From NCBI GenBank assembly GCA_000727475.1, contig KL647294.1, forward strand, positions 2,818,050 through 2,882,049: a DNA stretch of 64,000 nt, given 5' to 3'. Source of the stretch: Sarcocystis neurona. Its lineage: Eukaryota > Apicomplexa > Conoidasida > Eucoccidiorida > Sarcocystidae. A model generated the notes under the pieces. That model was not told where the DNA came from, did not search any database, and saw only the letters and a list, made by a program, of their open reading frames with translations. Below, piece after piece: positions 44,749 to 55,512 of the stretch; position 1 is the stretch's first letter, and every line of letters begins with the position of its first letter. A program made the translations under genes and the position numbers.

Positions 44749-45742
44749 TGATTTGTTACTATTATCTACCGTTGTGTGTTCCATGTGTGGTGCCGTGTGT
44801 GTATGATACGACGGATAATACGTTTTCTCGGGTCTGCAGTGGAGCTGTGCTGCCGTATCGTGGTCTTTACTATTTTGCGACTGTAGTCAGGTTTTTTGCC
44901 GCCGTTACACGCCGCTAGTTGTTGTGTCGCTCAGAAATTGTAGTGCGCAACTTCTTGTGCTTGTAATATCTCGCTGAGATGCAGCGGAAATTGCAGGAGC
45001 TATGCAGTTGTATTGGCGTGGGAGTACATCCGACCGCGCCAGTGAAGCTGCTGGAGCAGCAGTGTTACCGCGAGCAGTTGTCGCGAGGCCGTTTTGCACG
45101 TTTCCAGTAGGGGGGTCAGGAGTCACCGAAGTCAAGTGTTGCGATAGAGCATCTTTCTGAAAGTCAGTATGGGTGGGTGTATTCAAATGCTTATTATTAG
45201 TATATGTGCTCTTATCAACATACTCGTGTAAGTGTGAGATCCCAGTTTTGAGCGGTTTTCCGTCTTCTGCAGTGCGTTCTCGTGGGCTAGTGGGGCGTCT
45301 GTGAGAATTTATGCACGTAGATCACCTGCGTGTGTTCTGGAGGAGGCGCTGGACGTGGCAGAGAGTACAGTTGCTGCCTTGTAAAAAACGGCTTTCATAC
45401 GGTATATGAACAAGTGTGTACTACTCAGTCTCTAGAACGGCAGTTGCTCGTTTTGCACAGATGATCACGATATGTCTGCAAGGTACAAGCGCGTCGAGAT
45501 AGCCGTTCAAAGTTTACAGCTGCTCGAGTGAAAGCTTTCAAGTTGTTGTAGGATGGCGTCGGTACTTTGTGGCACCCCGGTTTTGCACCCCACACGGACA
45601 CAATACAGAGAGTCCGTATGCAGCTGCAAATGCCACCGGGTACTTTTGTGTGCACAAGTACCCAGCTGAGCCAGATACGTGGCGGCCTCAGAGCACAAAC
45701 ATGTGCGTACGTGCACATGTAGAATTACTGGTTTATTCGATC
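44749..45742. other. intergenic interval; possible alternative last exon of the kinase
   Basis: No independent gene seen. An acceptor (GGGTCTGCAG, ending 44839) could join in phase to a weak GTTTTA donor at 44726, replacing the final FTRPVF with a hydrophobic strand (VELCCRIVVFTILRL). That would fit the family's last beta strand better, but the donor is poor. Confidence 0.3.
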
Positions 45743-46431
45743 ATGGCCGACAAACAGCTACAGTTTTCAGCGAGCGTGTCTGGCGCTGTCTTCGAACGCT
45801 CTTTGCAACTAGCTTGTACAAATGCCAGGCGCGTATTTTGCAGCATACGAGCTTTGACAGCTTTTAATGCCCGACGATGTTTCTGTCGAGATGATGGAAG
45901 TACATCACCTGCGGGTACGAGCGAGTGTGGTGTTGTTTTTACATGCAGGATAGGAACATGCGCGTACATGTGCTTATCAAACTTGCAAGGCTTTCGCGAT
46001 CGTCTCTACGAGCAGCACCGGAGTCGACAACAGCGAAGCACGTAGGGTGCAGTAGATACGGCTAAACGCCTGCTGCTGCTATTGTAATAGATGAATCTGA
46101 CGGATTAAGCTTTGTACCTTAGGCGGGCCACTCATGTCACAAACCTTCCGTTGGATGAGAAATACGCGTGCGAAGACTTCATCTTCCAGAACAGCAGTTG
46201 CAGTGGTCAACTGCTGCAGCGGTAGGCAGCAGCGGCAAAGGTACAGGCACCGTTAGCGTAGTACAGTGTCAGTTGTCGCAGCAGTGTCAGTCCTGGCGGA
46301 ATACATCTGCGGCGGGGACAGATGAGTGGCCAGCGGCGGCGTGGAAGAGCCCCGACAGGAAGGCGATCCTACAGGCGACACTACACCAAGGAGAAAATCG
46401 CCTGTTTTTGGTGCGATCTGGTATACACTGA
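45743..46431 (+). CDS. small two-exon hypothetical protein (about 137 residues)
   Basis: Predicted exons 45743-45914 and 46190-46431. Exon 1 starts with an ATG (MADKQLQFSASVSGAVF) and ends in phase 1 before a GTACGA donor. Exon 2 follows a pyrimidine-rich acceptor (CTTCATCTTCCAG) in phase 1 and reads QQLQWSTAAAVGSSGKG, then WKSPDRKAILQATLHQ and ENRLFLVRSG, before a TGA. Both exons have protein-like, non-repetitive composition. No domain is recognised. A later intron (GTATAC donor near 46420) could extend the protein. The model rests on splice signals and phase only. Confidence 0.32.
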
Positions 46432-48822
46432 TGTACACCTGGGCCACACTTGGTGCAGCAAGAACGTACAGACGGGTGTACCTTCTCTGTGGAGCGCTAC
46501 GTTTTGTCAATTGTCGCGGTAAATTGCCACTCTCAGGATCGTGCGTCTAGGTGTGGGAGACTCTGTTGATGAGTGTACGTGTGTCGGTACGGGAAAATAC
46601 GCCTGGTCTGGTCAAGCAGGTGAAGGGGAGTGGGACACTTCGGAAAGGTTGACTGTGTGGTAGCCGGTAAAAAATTCATTACGCGAGTTACAACTACACT
46701 TGTTCTGCGGAACTACATCTGTGCTGACGTGATTTGATAAACGTGTCAAAAGTTGATTTTTAGAGACGGCTTCCATCGCGTGCATCGTACAGACGAACAC
46801 AGGGTCGTTCTTCGGCAGACCTTCCGCCACCGGAGGTCCCCACTGTTTAAAAAACTGTGTGAATACGAATACATTTCTTCAAGATGCCGCCCAAGCGCAG
46901 ACAGTGCGAAATTGGCGACGACATTACATACAGAAGTATAGTCACAAAAGAGAGTTGTTTTGAAGCGTTCGGCTTGGCGAAAAAGTGGCGCGGACACAAT
47001 CTGTCGCGGAACACATGTAAATTAATATGAAGCATCAGTCATGCGCATGTTTGTCTTGGATTCTATCTGGCATATCATTGCCCTCCACCTTCACCTCTCC
47101 TTTCGCGACTGAGGGGGACGGCGGCGTTCTCAGAACCGGATTTTGGTGGGACGTTCGCACGTGAACACCGTGCCCGGCTCCTCATTCGTTGAACGCAATA
47201 GGACTGCGGAATACTGACAGGACCAACTGCCCCTCAGTTACCGATGCCTAAATTTAGATTCAGTGGAGCAAGCTGTTGAAGGTAGGCAGGTGGATGCTCG
47301 TACATCACGTCGCACAGGATTCGCTGGGACAATAACGATACACGAATGTACTCACCAGGGTGCACTCCCGTGTGAAACATATCCGAAATAGCAGGCAAGT
47401 GAAGTTCTGGAACTCAACCATCCACGGGGCAAGAAATGCAGGGGGCACGTTAGTGGCCTACAGTCGTGACACACGGTTGTACCAGAAGCTGAATCAGGTA
47501 CGAAATGTCACAGGCTCCACAGCCTCGTCCCGTCAACCAGCGGCCCAGGGTAACCTAGGAAGCCACACAGAAAGGTGGGGTCAAGGCCCCGAGCTCACAC
47601 ACCGTAAAACGTTTACTTTGCATGGTGGTCACATAAGCGTAGCGCTAGAACGCCAACGCCGTCGGTGATACGCGCGGCATCATCTAATGCTGTACGTATT
47701 CTACACTAAAGCGTCGTATTAAACCCGCACTGCACCAGTTCGGCAGAAAATGTGCGACTGTTCGACTCTAGACTGTTGCGAGGATTTTCGCGGTATACAC
47801 TTTAAGTCTAATGTGAGCCGCCCGTTCCGTTTGGAGACCTGTTCCCTACAAGAATCAATTTTACTCGTGTCAACTTTCCTCCTCAGAAGGTGCGTTCAGC
47901 TCCCCATAGTCCAGTCTCGGCATAGCGTCGTTCACGGAAAGGCGCTGTCCCGGAATATCTGGAGTAGAGCGAGACAAAGGCAAAATGTGCTTCTTAGCCA
48001 CTGCAACAGCCCCTAACCCTCTCTGAAACTTTAGCAAGTGTAGGCCCACGAGTAAATTCCAAGCGTGCGCTGACTATTCGTCCCCACTGCAGAGTTGTTC
48101 TGCTCGTGTGGACGTGTGGCGTGTTGAGTATCTGTGGCAATTTCTGTGGGTATACATTACGCAGTTGCACCTGTTTCCGGTATCACTCCCTCGTACCGGG
48201 TGCGAGTCAACTAGTCGACTTCTCAGCGTCGATGTCACTTGCGACGATCCGGGTTTCTGTGTCTTAACAACACTGCGAACGCCTAGCGATAGCACAGCTT
48301 TACATGGTAGTCTTCACCACACCTCGTCAACAGTGCGCCGACGTAGAATCCATGATACTTGTCGTTTGCCCATGCGTCTTTGCGTGTGCCCATTACATCC
48401 GAGGTGCTCTCACTGCGTGCGCGTCTCCGTCTGCTGTCCGCACTCTTTCCCCTGGAAATTTATTAACGCGTGCAGATTTCCCTCAGGCGACTGAAGGTCC
48501 TCGACACCCTGTGTAGAACGCCTCTTCGAACTCTTTCAAAGAGTGTTGTCGCAAGCCAACCACTGTACATCTGATTGTTCTTAGCATAAACTTGCAGCCA
48601 ACTACACCTGGTATCATCGGCCTTCTGCCTACGTCCTGGTATCTTCTTTTCAAGAGTCGAGCAAATTCACGCTTCGGACCTCTTGAGGTGGCTCGCCTGA
48701 TACAATCTATTGCAAGTTGATGCACACGCGTACGCACATCGTCTTTCTCACTTCGTGCCTTTCACACTTTTGTTTCCCTTATGGTGGATCGTTGCTTCTA
48801 TGAATGTTTGCCGCACGCTTCG
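46432..48822. other. gene-poor interval
   Basis: Short frames only. A plus frame at 47360-47668 (GTG start) and one at 48108-48494 lack ATG context or motifs. The interval contains the 3' flank of the PP2C gene. Confidence 0.4.
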
Positions 48823-51387
48823 TCACCGTTCACCACCGTCTTCGTTACCACAGAAATCCATCGGAAGCAACAACGCAACTGTTACGGAGACGTTATCCGT
48901 GCTCCCCCGAAAAGTGATCGCTTCTTCGATAAGGGCGCGTGCCACTGCTTCGGCCGCATTGGAAGGGGTCAGATCCGGATGTGCTTCCCGCAGCTCTCTT
49001 AGGAATTCCAAAGCTACCGCTGTCACGGCGTGGTCCGAGCATACGTCAAATAGCCCATCGCACCCCAGCAGTAGCAGCACCGGAGGAGAAGTGAGGCCGC
49101 AGCGCTGGACTGAAGACCCATGTGACGCGTCTTGGATTTGCTGACTGTCATTTCTAACTGCGACCTCCTCACTACCTACACCGTCACCACCTCCAACAAC
49201 GGTCATCACCGCAGAGGCGTTAGCGAAGTCAGGGCCCTTAAATGCAAGAAGATCTTTAGTACAAATGTCCGGCTCGTTACTCACTACTAGTGCGTGTTGC
49301 CTCGACGAAAGGTTGTGCCTGGCAACGGAGCGACCAGTTCTTCTCAAAGACGCCTTGTCTGCAGCTGGGTGACCCCCTGAGAGCTTCACTTCTGAGGCTT
49401 CGCCACCCTCCTCACCTTTTCCGTTTCCTCCTTCGTCATCGCTGGTGCCTGTGGATGCAGCCGTGTCTAGCTTGTTCGAAGCAAAACCCCCTAAACCGTC
49501 ACGCATTATGTGGTGAAGCGCCTTGTCGTCAAAAGAGTCTTTACAGCCGCCAGTGCTCGGCTCTGCCGCCCTCTCTCCCCCATTTATCATTTCGTCGCAG
49601 TCTCCGGTCCTCTCTGCTTTGATTCCCGTCCCCGTCAACGCCGCAGCGGAAAATCCTTTTAATTCCTCCGGATTCAGCTTCAAACACCAGTCTCCGAAAG
49701 CCCGTCCGATAGCAAGCATACCATTAACCCGCTCGCCGAAAACCCATCCTCCCGCCTCCTCTACACGTTGTACCTCCTGAAAACTTGACGCTTTGTGATC
49801 GGTTGCTGCCGTAAGCCTTTCGCAGCTGCCATCCAACGCTACAAGCAGCGCTCTGCTATCGCCTAAATGTGCTACAGACAGCTTTATCGATAGCAAAGAG
49901 CTAATTGCACGTGTCTTCTTAGTTCCGCTCCCACCCTCGCAGCGGGACGCATCAACAGGTGTAGGGCCCACAGCTGAAGGAGAGTTGCTCGGCAGAGCAC
50001 AGTGAATGTCACCAAGCTTTTTTGAAATCTGTGCGGCATCCACCTGTGCAAAGTCGTGCGCCTCTTCCGCTTTTGAAAAAAGGGGTGCAGCGCTACTTCT
50101 TCCACGCGCGGGAACACCTGGTGCTCCTTCTCCCTCAGCTGCACTTGCCTGTGAATAAGGGGCACACCAAACCACGGCATTGCATCTTCTTCCGTCGTGG
50201 TCTGCGGACTCTTTTTCGTCACATCTTCCTAGTCTCAAAGGAAACCAAATGTCACTTCCGCAAAAGAGCTGCCAGTCGTGGTCAGTAAATGCTTCGGGTT
50301 TCATGGTTACGAGTCGTTCGAAATCTATGAACGGACGCAGAAGTGACACACATGCGGTAGCGCCACTCTGCACAATCCCCTGCTGCAAAAGCTGCTCATC
50401 GGTTTGTCGAAACGCATCCGAAAAAGCAATCCGCACATCTTCTTCCGTGCATACAACCAAGTAGTGAGGAGGTAAACACGGTTCATCCTTATGAGCGTTT
50501 CTATTCAGATCTTCCCCGGCCTCCTCCATCCAACGAAGCACGCGCAGGAGTTGCTGGGTGCGGATAAGCTGCCAGTAGCAGTCAATACGCTCCCGTATCT
50601 CTTGGTCTACAGAGTCGTCTTCTACTTTGGAGCTTGGCCCTGGCATGGGGTGCTCAGGTGTCTGAACATCGCCGTGCTCCTCCGCTAAAATACTCTTTCC
50701 CTCTGGGGGCCAAAACTGCGTTTCCCCCGGTGATCCGAGACACAGGCGACGCTGCCTCCACTGCGGTTTGCACCGTAGTTGTGCTAGGAGCAGCTGCTGT
50801 GCCTTCAGCGAATCAACTATTACGGAGCGTCGAAACTGAGCTTGCTTCTTTAGACTATTCCACCGTCTGGCACCACGCTCCTGAAGTAACTGTAACAGGT
50901 TCACATGTAGCCGCTGCAGTAAAAGAGAAACCGTGGCTCGCCCGCCATGTCCATCATATATAGCGAGCAACCATGCCCCTGGCATTCCTCCAAAATCCCG
51001 GATGACTACTGTTCCATCCTCCATCTCACTGCGCTTGCCTTGTTCTTCCGCCCATCCGACACCGTGGAACGAGGGCAGAGAAGCTGCGAGCGTATTCCAG
51101 CTGCAAGCTGCATCCTGGGCAAATCGGCAAGAGAAGTGGTTGGCGTGACACGGTGCAAAAAGGTTATTCGAGTGACTGTTTCCCAGTGCCCTTACTCCGG
51201 AAGTCACGTTCGGGAAAACTCGTCGCTTTTCATATTCTGCTGTTCCCAGTGCTACATCGTTTGAACAGCAGGGAATAGGGGCCGTGTACTTCTGTTTTCC
51301 CACGTCCCCCGCAGCTCCTTTGCGCTCCGTGCTAGACCGCAGGAGCCGAGAACTGTCGTGCTCGGACAAACTTGAAAAGTACCCCAT
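48823..51387 (-). CDS. protein phosphatase 2C (PPM family), 854 residues, single exon
   Basis: A metal-dependent Ser/Thr phosphatase. The full motif series is present in order: SEMEDG (120-125), YDGHGG (144-149), GATACVSLL (342-350), SVAHLGDSRALL (504-515), DHK (530-532), RVNGMLAIGRAFGD (553-566), CDGLFDV (776-782) and STDNVSVTVALL (829-840). The metal-binding Asp residues of DGHGG, CDG and the final DN are intact, so activity is expected. The usual PP2C core is about 280-300 residues. Here two inserts stretch it: about 190 residues between DGHGG and GATA, and about 210 low-complexity residues between RAFGD and CDGLFD. The start ATG at 51387 gives MGYFSS; Gly2 invites a myristoylation idea, but Tyr at position 3 is disfavoured. 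Substrates are unknown. Confidence 0.93.
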   Translation of the reverse strand: MGYFSSLSEHDSSRLLRSSTERKGAAGDVGKQKYTAPIPCCSNDVALGTAEYEKRRVFPNVTSGVRALGNSHSNNLFAPCHANHFSCRFAQDAACSWNTLAASLPSFHGVGWAEEQGKRSEMEDGTVVIRDFGGMPGAWLLAIYDGHGGRATVSLLLQRLHVNLLQLLQERGARRWNSLKKQAQFRRSVIVDSLKAQQLLLAQLRCKPQWRQRRLCLGSPGETQFWPPEGKSILAEEHGDVQTPEHPMPGPSSKVEDDSVDQEIRERIDCYWQLIRTQQLLRVLRWMEEAGEDLNRNAHKDEPCLPPHYLVVCTEEDVRIAFSDAFRQTDEQLLQQGIVQSGATACVSLLRPFIDFERLVTMKPEAFTDHDWQLFCGSDIWFPLRLGRCDEKESADHDGRRCNAVVWCAPYSQASAAEGEGAPGVPARGRSSAAPLFSKAEEAHDFAQVDAAQISKKLGDIHCALPSNSPSAVGPTPVDASRCEGGSGTKKTRAISSLLSIKLSVAHLGDSRALLVALDGSCERLTAATDHKASSFQEVQRVEEAGGWVFGERVNGMLAIGRAFGDWCLKLNPEELKGFSAAALTGTGIKAERTGDCDEMINGGERAAEPSTGGCKDSFDDKALHHIMRDGLGGFASNKLDTAASTGTSDDEGGNGKGEEGGEASEVKLSGGHPAADKASLRRTGRSVARHNLSSRQHALVVSNEPDICTKDLLAFKGPDFANASAVMTVVGGGDGVGSEEVAVRNDSQQIQDASHGSSVQRCGLTSPPVLLLLGCDGLFDVCSDHAVTAVALEFLRELREAHPDLTPSNAAEAVARALIEEAITFRGSTDNVSVTVALLLPMDFCGNEDGGER

Positions 51388-52051
51388 TGGTCAATGTATA
51401 ATCAAAGGTTCTGTATATGTATACATAGAGGGACTGCATACGGGTACACGCCTACAAGTGACACAAACAGATAATTTACACATGCAGAAATACGTGTACG
51501 CAAGCTTGCGTGGAACACGCGTACCTTCTAGCGCCTTCACGCCTAAAATGATTAGGAGGAAACGGAAAGCTTACTGACCCCAAGTGCCTGGCCGGATACT
51601 TCCGCAGCTCTTACACGTGTGACACTACACTGCATCAGGCACGGCTGTCTGCAGCTGAAGCAAAGCTGTCCGCGCAACAGCGGCCTGTCAGAATGACAGC
51701 CCACGCCCTATCATCTTACATATCTTGAGCTGTTACATACGTAACGTTCCGCTGCGTCAGGCACAGAAGTTTGCAGACGAAGCATATTCGTCCACGCGCA
51801 ATGCTTGAGACTACTTATACTCCTATGCTGAAGAATTAATCTCAACCACATTCAATTTTGCATGGGATACTACGTACGACAGTAAGCAATTCAACACTGT
51901 TGCGGAACGGTGTTATATAAAACTCAAAGGCTAGAAGAGAATGCTTGACATAGCCCTTCCAGGGCACAAAGAATGCGGTGAAGGGGTAAGCACACACGCA
52001 CAAGTACATGTATGTAATGCGGAGGAAGAGACAGGGAGGAAGCCAAAGCAG
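51388..52051. other. upstream region of the PP2C gene
   Basis: No coding called. It presumably carries the PP2C promoter and 5' UTR. A plus-strand frame at 51284-51577 overlaps the PP2C start and looks like chance. Confidence 0.4.
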
Positions 52052-52371
52052 TCACACCATATTTGGAACGGAGTTTGTTCGACAGGTACCAGCAGCAGAG
52101 GCCTTCCACGAACGAGAAGGGATCAGCAAAGATGATGTATCAGAGAAATACTTCCCAAGCAACCTCGCCAAGTGCAAAGCAGGATGAAGACACGCACACG
52201 TATGAAAAGACATACCACCCCGACAGATTTCAGCGATGTGCCACAGCAGAGAGCAGCGGCCAACCCGGGCCCGGAAGAGTAGTACTCGTAGCCGAAATAG
52301 CTGCCACACGCGCAGCAGTCCGTGGCAACGGCGGCTCCCTCTGGAGGTAGAAAAGTCACGTGAAAACCCAT
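52052..52371 (-). CDS. possible two-exon small protein (84 residues)
   Basis: Exon 1 runs from an ATG at 52371 to 52216 (MGFHVTFLPPEGAAVATDCC..., ending KSVGV). Donor GTATGT, a 65-nt intron with a pyrimidine-rich stretch (52215-52151), acceptor GGGAAG. Exon 2 runs 52150-52052 (YFSDTSSLLIPSRSWKASAA... to a TGA). Phase 0 on both sides. Exon 1 carries two CC pairs and a Gly/Tyr-rich segment. No family is recognised. Overlapping plus-strand frames exist, so this is a weak call. Confidence 0.25.
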
Positions 52372-53010
52372 TTACTCAGATCTGAGCCGAGATCTAGCTC
52401 GGCTCACAGCATGGGAACGCGGGAGAAAGAGCGTAATGGTACGCTGTTATGTCTGGTCGCACAATTGCGTGCAGTACGCCGCCATATCGTACTGCACTAC
52501 AAAATGACATACAAGGCAGTTCTGCGATCAACGGGACAACAATTTCAGGAACACACTATAGGCGACTGTCTTTTCCACAGCGAAGGTGGACTTGTTGCAG
52601 TTCTGGGAGGGACCTGCTACTGAGTTTCCCCGAGTGTCTGCGTTAGCTAGCGCTTCCGCGGCTGAACGGCCAAGGGCACGGCTGCGCGACCACGGCAGGA
52701 ACGAGGGAGGGACGCCACACCTCTCTCAGTACCGCCTGTCGTTGTTTTTGCCAAAGTAAGCGCCACGCTGGAAGGTCGGTGAGGAAAAATGGAGCAGTGG
52801 GACTTCAAGCTGCTTTTGATCGCTGCTTTCGGCGAATGTTATGGTCAGTCCTTCTAGGAACGCGGTTTATTCTTGACTGGTAGTTTATGGTGCCCACGTG
52901 GTCAATCGCGAAGTCCCAAAGGGGGAATCCAGAATCGACAGCTGTTTACTTTCAACCTCTTTAGTGGATGTGCGGTCAGAATGGAAGGCTCAGCTGATGT
53001 TTACGTCGAG

Positions 53011-53310
53011 TCACCTTTTGCTGACTTGACATGAGGACGTTAGCATGGGAAAAGGGCTGAGCTGCAGGGATACGATGCTAGCCAAAGGAAGTTCAGGTTC
53101 CACGGTGTCATCGTTGACAACGATCACATCCACCGGACATAAGGTCGCCTGCACTCCCAAGCGACAAATGGCTGCAGTAGAGTAATCATCTGCGGATTCG
53201 TAAGAGGCACTCGCAAAGCGTGGAAGCAATTTAAGAAGTCTTTCCAAGTGGTACAAATCATGGTGGTGTGTATAGTGATTCCGTCGTATCTGGGAAGACC
53301 CGCTCGTCAC
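53011..53310 (-). CDS. candidate exon, minus strand (99 codons)
   Basis: Open frame with protein-like sequence (LYHLERLLKLLPRFAS, CPVDVIVVNDDTVEPELPLA) ending QVSKR at a TGA. A GTGACT donor overlaps the end, so it could splice onward. It has no ATG: the frame starts at a GTG. An acceptor candidate (GGGTCTTCCCAG) lies near the start. The exon it would join is not identified. Confidence 0.27.
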   Translation of the reverse strand: MTSGSSQIRRNHYTHHHDLYHLERLLKLLPRFASASYESADDYSTAAICRLGVQATLCPVDVIVVNDDTVEPELPLASIVSLQLSPFPMLTSSCQVSKR

Positions 53311-54173
53311 CTTAGGAGGTTAAAGAAAAGATGACACACAGGGGAATGTATAGGACGCACGTATGTACGCAGACTCCGGCAAGCATCATCGCGCTGAGCA
53401 ACAGGCAGGCGTGGGAGCCCAAGGAAACACGTGTCAACGGGCAGACTACAGAAATCGCGTCGGCCCGCTCTACCGGTATGAACGGCGAGCAGACCGCCAC
53501 TGGCATGAACAAGAGCGACCGGTTCACTCGCTGTGTAGTTCATATAACACGACAGCAAAGACGTATACGTTCACGAAGCACCGGACATACTTGCCATAAG
53601 TTTCTTCTGGTTTCGAATTCTCCGTTTCGGCATCACACCGCGCCACCTCATCTGTGAAAACTCAGCTCGACAATTATACCTGTTTTTCAAAGAGAACCGC
53701 TGCTGCATCAAAGGAACCTGAATCCGCAGAGATATATATTAATAGATGTATATACATTATACGTTTATTTAGGTGTACAGACGGATACATGTTTGTGTAT
53801 ACAAATGTATAGATGTGTAAAGAAATGCACAGAGACGTCTAGATACATATGCACATTGCAGCATACATGTAAAATGCCCAAAAGAAGGCAAGTAGATATA
53901 CACGGTTGTATTAGTGTGTACAGGAATGTGCGTACATCCTTAGGTAGGAAGGCACCGTTAAAGACGAAGCTTATGTTGGTGTGGAAATGTGCAGGTCCCA
54001 CGGGTGGTGCCTGAGGGCAGGCCTGTGCTGACGCTTTTACGGTAGAGGAAAGGGCATTATCCGGGTTTCTTTTCCACGCTAAATCGTGGCTCACTAGCTG
54101 CAGGCTCGCTGCTGAGTTATTTTGCTCCGCGGTTGTCAAAGAGACGGTTGTTCAGACGCATGATCTACCCTAA

Positions 54174-54399
54174 TTGTTGGTCGACACAGGTTCTGCGCTA
54201 CGAATCGCCGCTCGCGTTTCTTTTGTCCGCCTACAAGCGTACTACGTAGGCTTGCCGTTAACGTACTTCCGCAAAAGCGGAGAGGTCTGCGCGACGGGAA
54301 ATACGCCAGCGGAACTCGCATGTGAACTGACGTGGCCGGCGCAGGCGTCCCTGAGAAACTTGACTACACCAGAAGTACGTGAATGCCGCGGCGCAAGGG
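54174..54399 (+). CDS. candidate exon with retropepsin-like LVDTGSA motif
   Basis: Open frame beginning right after a TAA and reading LLVDTGSALRIAARVSF, then GLPLTYFRKSGEVCATGN and ELACELTWPAQ, up to a strong GTGAGT donor at 54400. D-T-G-S-A preceded by two hydrophobics is the active-site pattern of aspartic proteases of the retropepsin type, although the Arg three residues after the Ala is unusual. No other protease, reverse transcriptase or integrase motif was found nearby. It may be a degraded retroelement piece, part of a host gene, or chance. Confidence 0.25.
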
Positions 54400-55224
54400 G
54401 TGAGTCAGAGAGTCGCTTCTGCATTAGGATTCACGTCTTCTTGTAATGTGGTGTGCACACACTGCCCTTTTCTGCACGCGTATGCGACCAAGTCATCAAC
54501 GAGTACGTCGCCACGCGAAGTTCGAAGTTGTTCATCTTTTCACCTCATACCTTACTAACATGTATAAATCGGCACGTCCGTGAAAGCGTCTGCGCAGCGG
54601 TGAAAGAGCCGCCGCACAGCGCACACCATTGACTGCTCCTTCGAATGCTGTTTCGTGTACGTGCAGTAGGGCATGCACATTCCGCTGACAACCCAAAATA
54701 TTGTGGCGACTGCACATATGTATGCTCGTGACTTTACATCTTTTCTATATGAACGGGGACAAAATAACGCCTTTCAACTTTTGTGTTGGCCCGTGCAGAA
54801 GCAGAGCGCTGCGTTTGCAAAACAATAGGAAGGGTCGCTCCACTTGGTTGACCAGTATCAGAGCCATATCTCTATGTACTATATATGTAAACTACGGACA
54901 TAACAGTATCCACGTATACATACAGTTCACGTCGGACAGCGTATGCGCGCGGAAGACGTGCAAGAGTTTCCGCGCAGGGTCGTTAGCTTTCTATTGTATT
55001 TTTGTCGGTGACGACCGTGACCCTGCCGTGTAGCATGTGCCTTGTGCGCATTTAGAACATAGCGTCGTGGTGTATGCACGGTGAACGGCTTGAGGCTGTA
55101 CAAGAATAGCACACGGGTATCAGGAAGTACATGAGCGAATGCACCTCTCTGGGCATAATTTTGACTTACCACGGCATTCAAAGACGACTGCTACATGATC
55201 ACAAGCGTGGCTCCATGTCAGTAA

Positions 55225-55512
55225 GTCGCGAGCTCAACTATCTCACGGAGCGTCAGCCATATCATTCCTGTTAACAACGACAGCTCTCAGAGGATCACAT
55301 TAAAAAACAAGCGTAAGTTATTGAGTCAACGTCACAGCCACAAGCGGCGGCTGCCGGACTTGGTGGACCGTCCTGCGCCTCCCCCTGCGGGAGCTTCGTC
55401 GCCTGGCCTGGTACCAGCAGTTGTGACGCAAACGCCACAATTAAAGCGGTTACCATTTGTTCAACCTTCGGCTAAGCCGACGTCAGGAACGTCGACAACA
55501 GCAGACCTTTAA
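55225..55512 (+). CDS. possible exon or decayed coding segment, Pro/Ser-rich
   Basis: A plus-strand frame open from just after a TAA (55222) to a TAA at 55510 without an ATG. It reads SQRITLKNKRKLLSQRHSHK, then Pro-rich (VDRPAPPPAGASSPGLVP), then LKRLPFVQPSAKPTSG. A second coding-like fragment ending PFESKPPAK and a stop lies at about 55606-55700, and a third (SFVKVLTEEAQRPVRGQ) at 55851-56030. They share no provable splice join. The whole stretch could be an intron-rich gene or a broken element. Confidence 0.22.
   Translation, partial: VASSTISRSVSHIIPVNNDSSQRITLKNKRKLLSQRHSHKRRLPDLVDRPAPPPAGASSPGLVPAVVTQTPQLKRLPFVQPSAKPTSGTSTTADL

Noticed and set aside
52789..52850. Possible first exon on the plus strand (MEQWDFKLLLIAAFGECY followed by GTCAGT)
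   Set aside because: It has a good start and donor context and was considered as the start of a small GTPase, but the P-loop pattern does not fit and no following exon was found.
53331..53657. 108-codon plus-strand frame with an ATG
   Set aside because: It has mixed composition but no motif, an overlapping minus frame, and no splice support; too weak to call.
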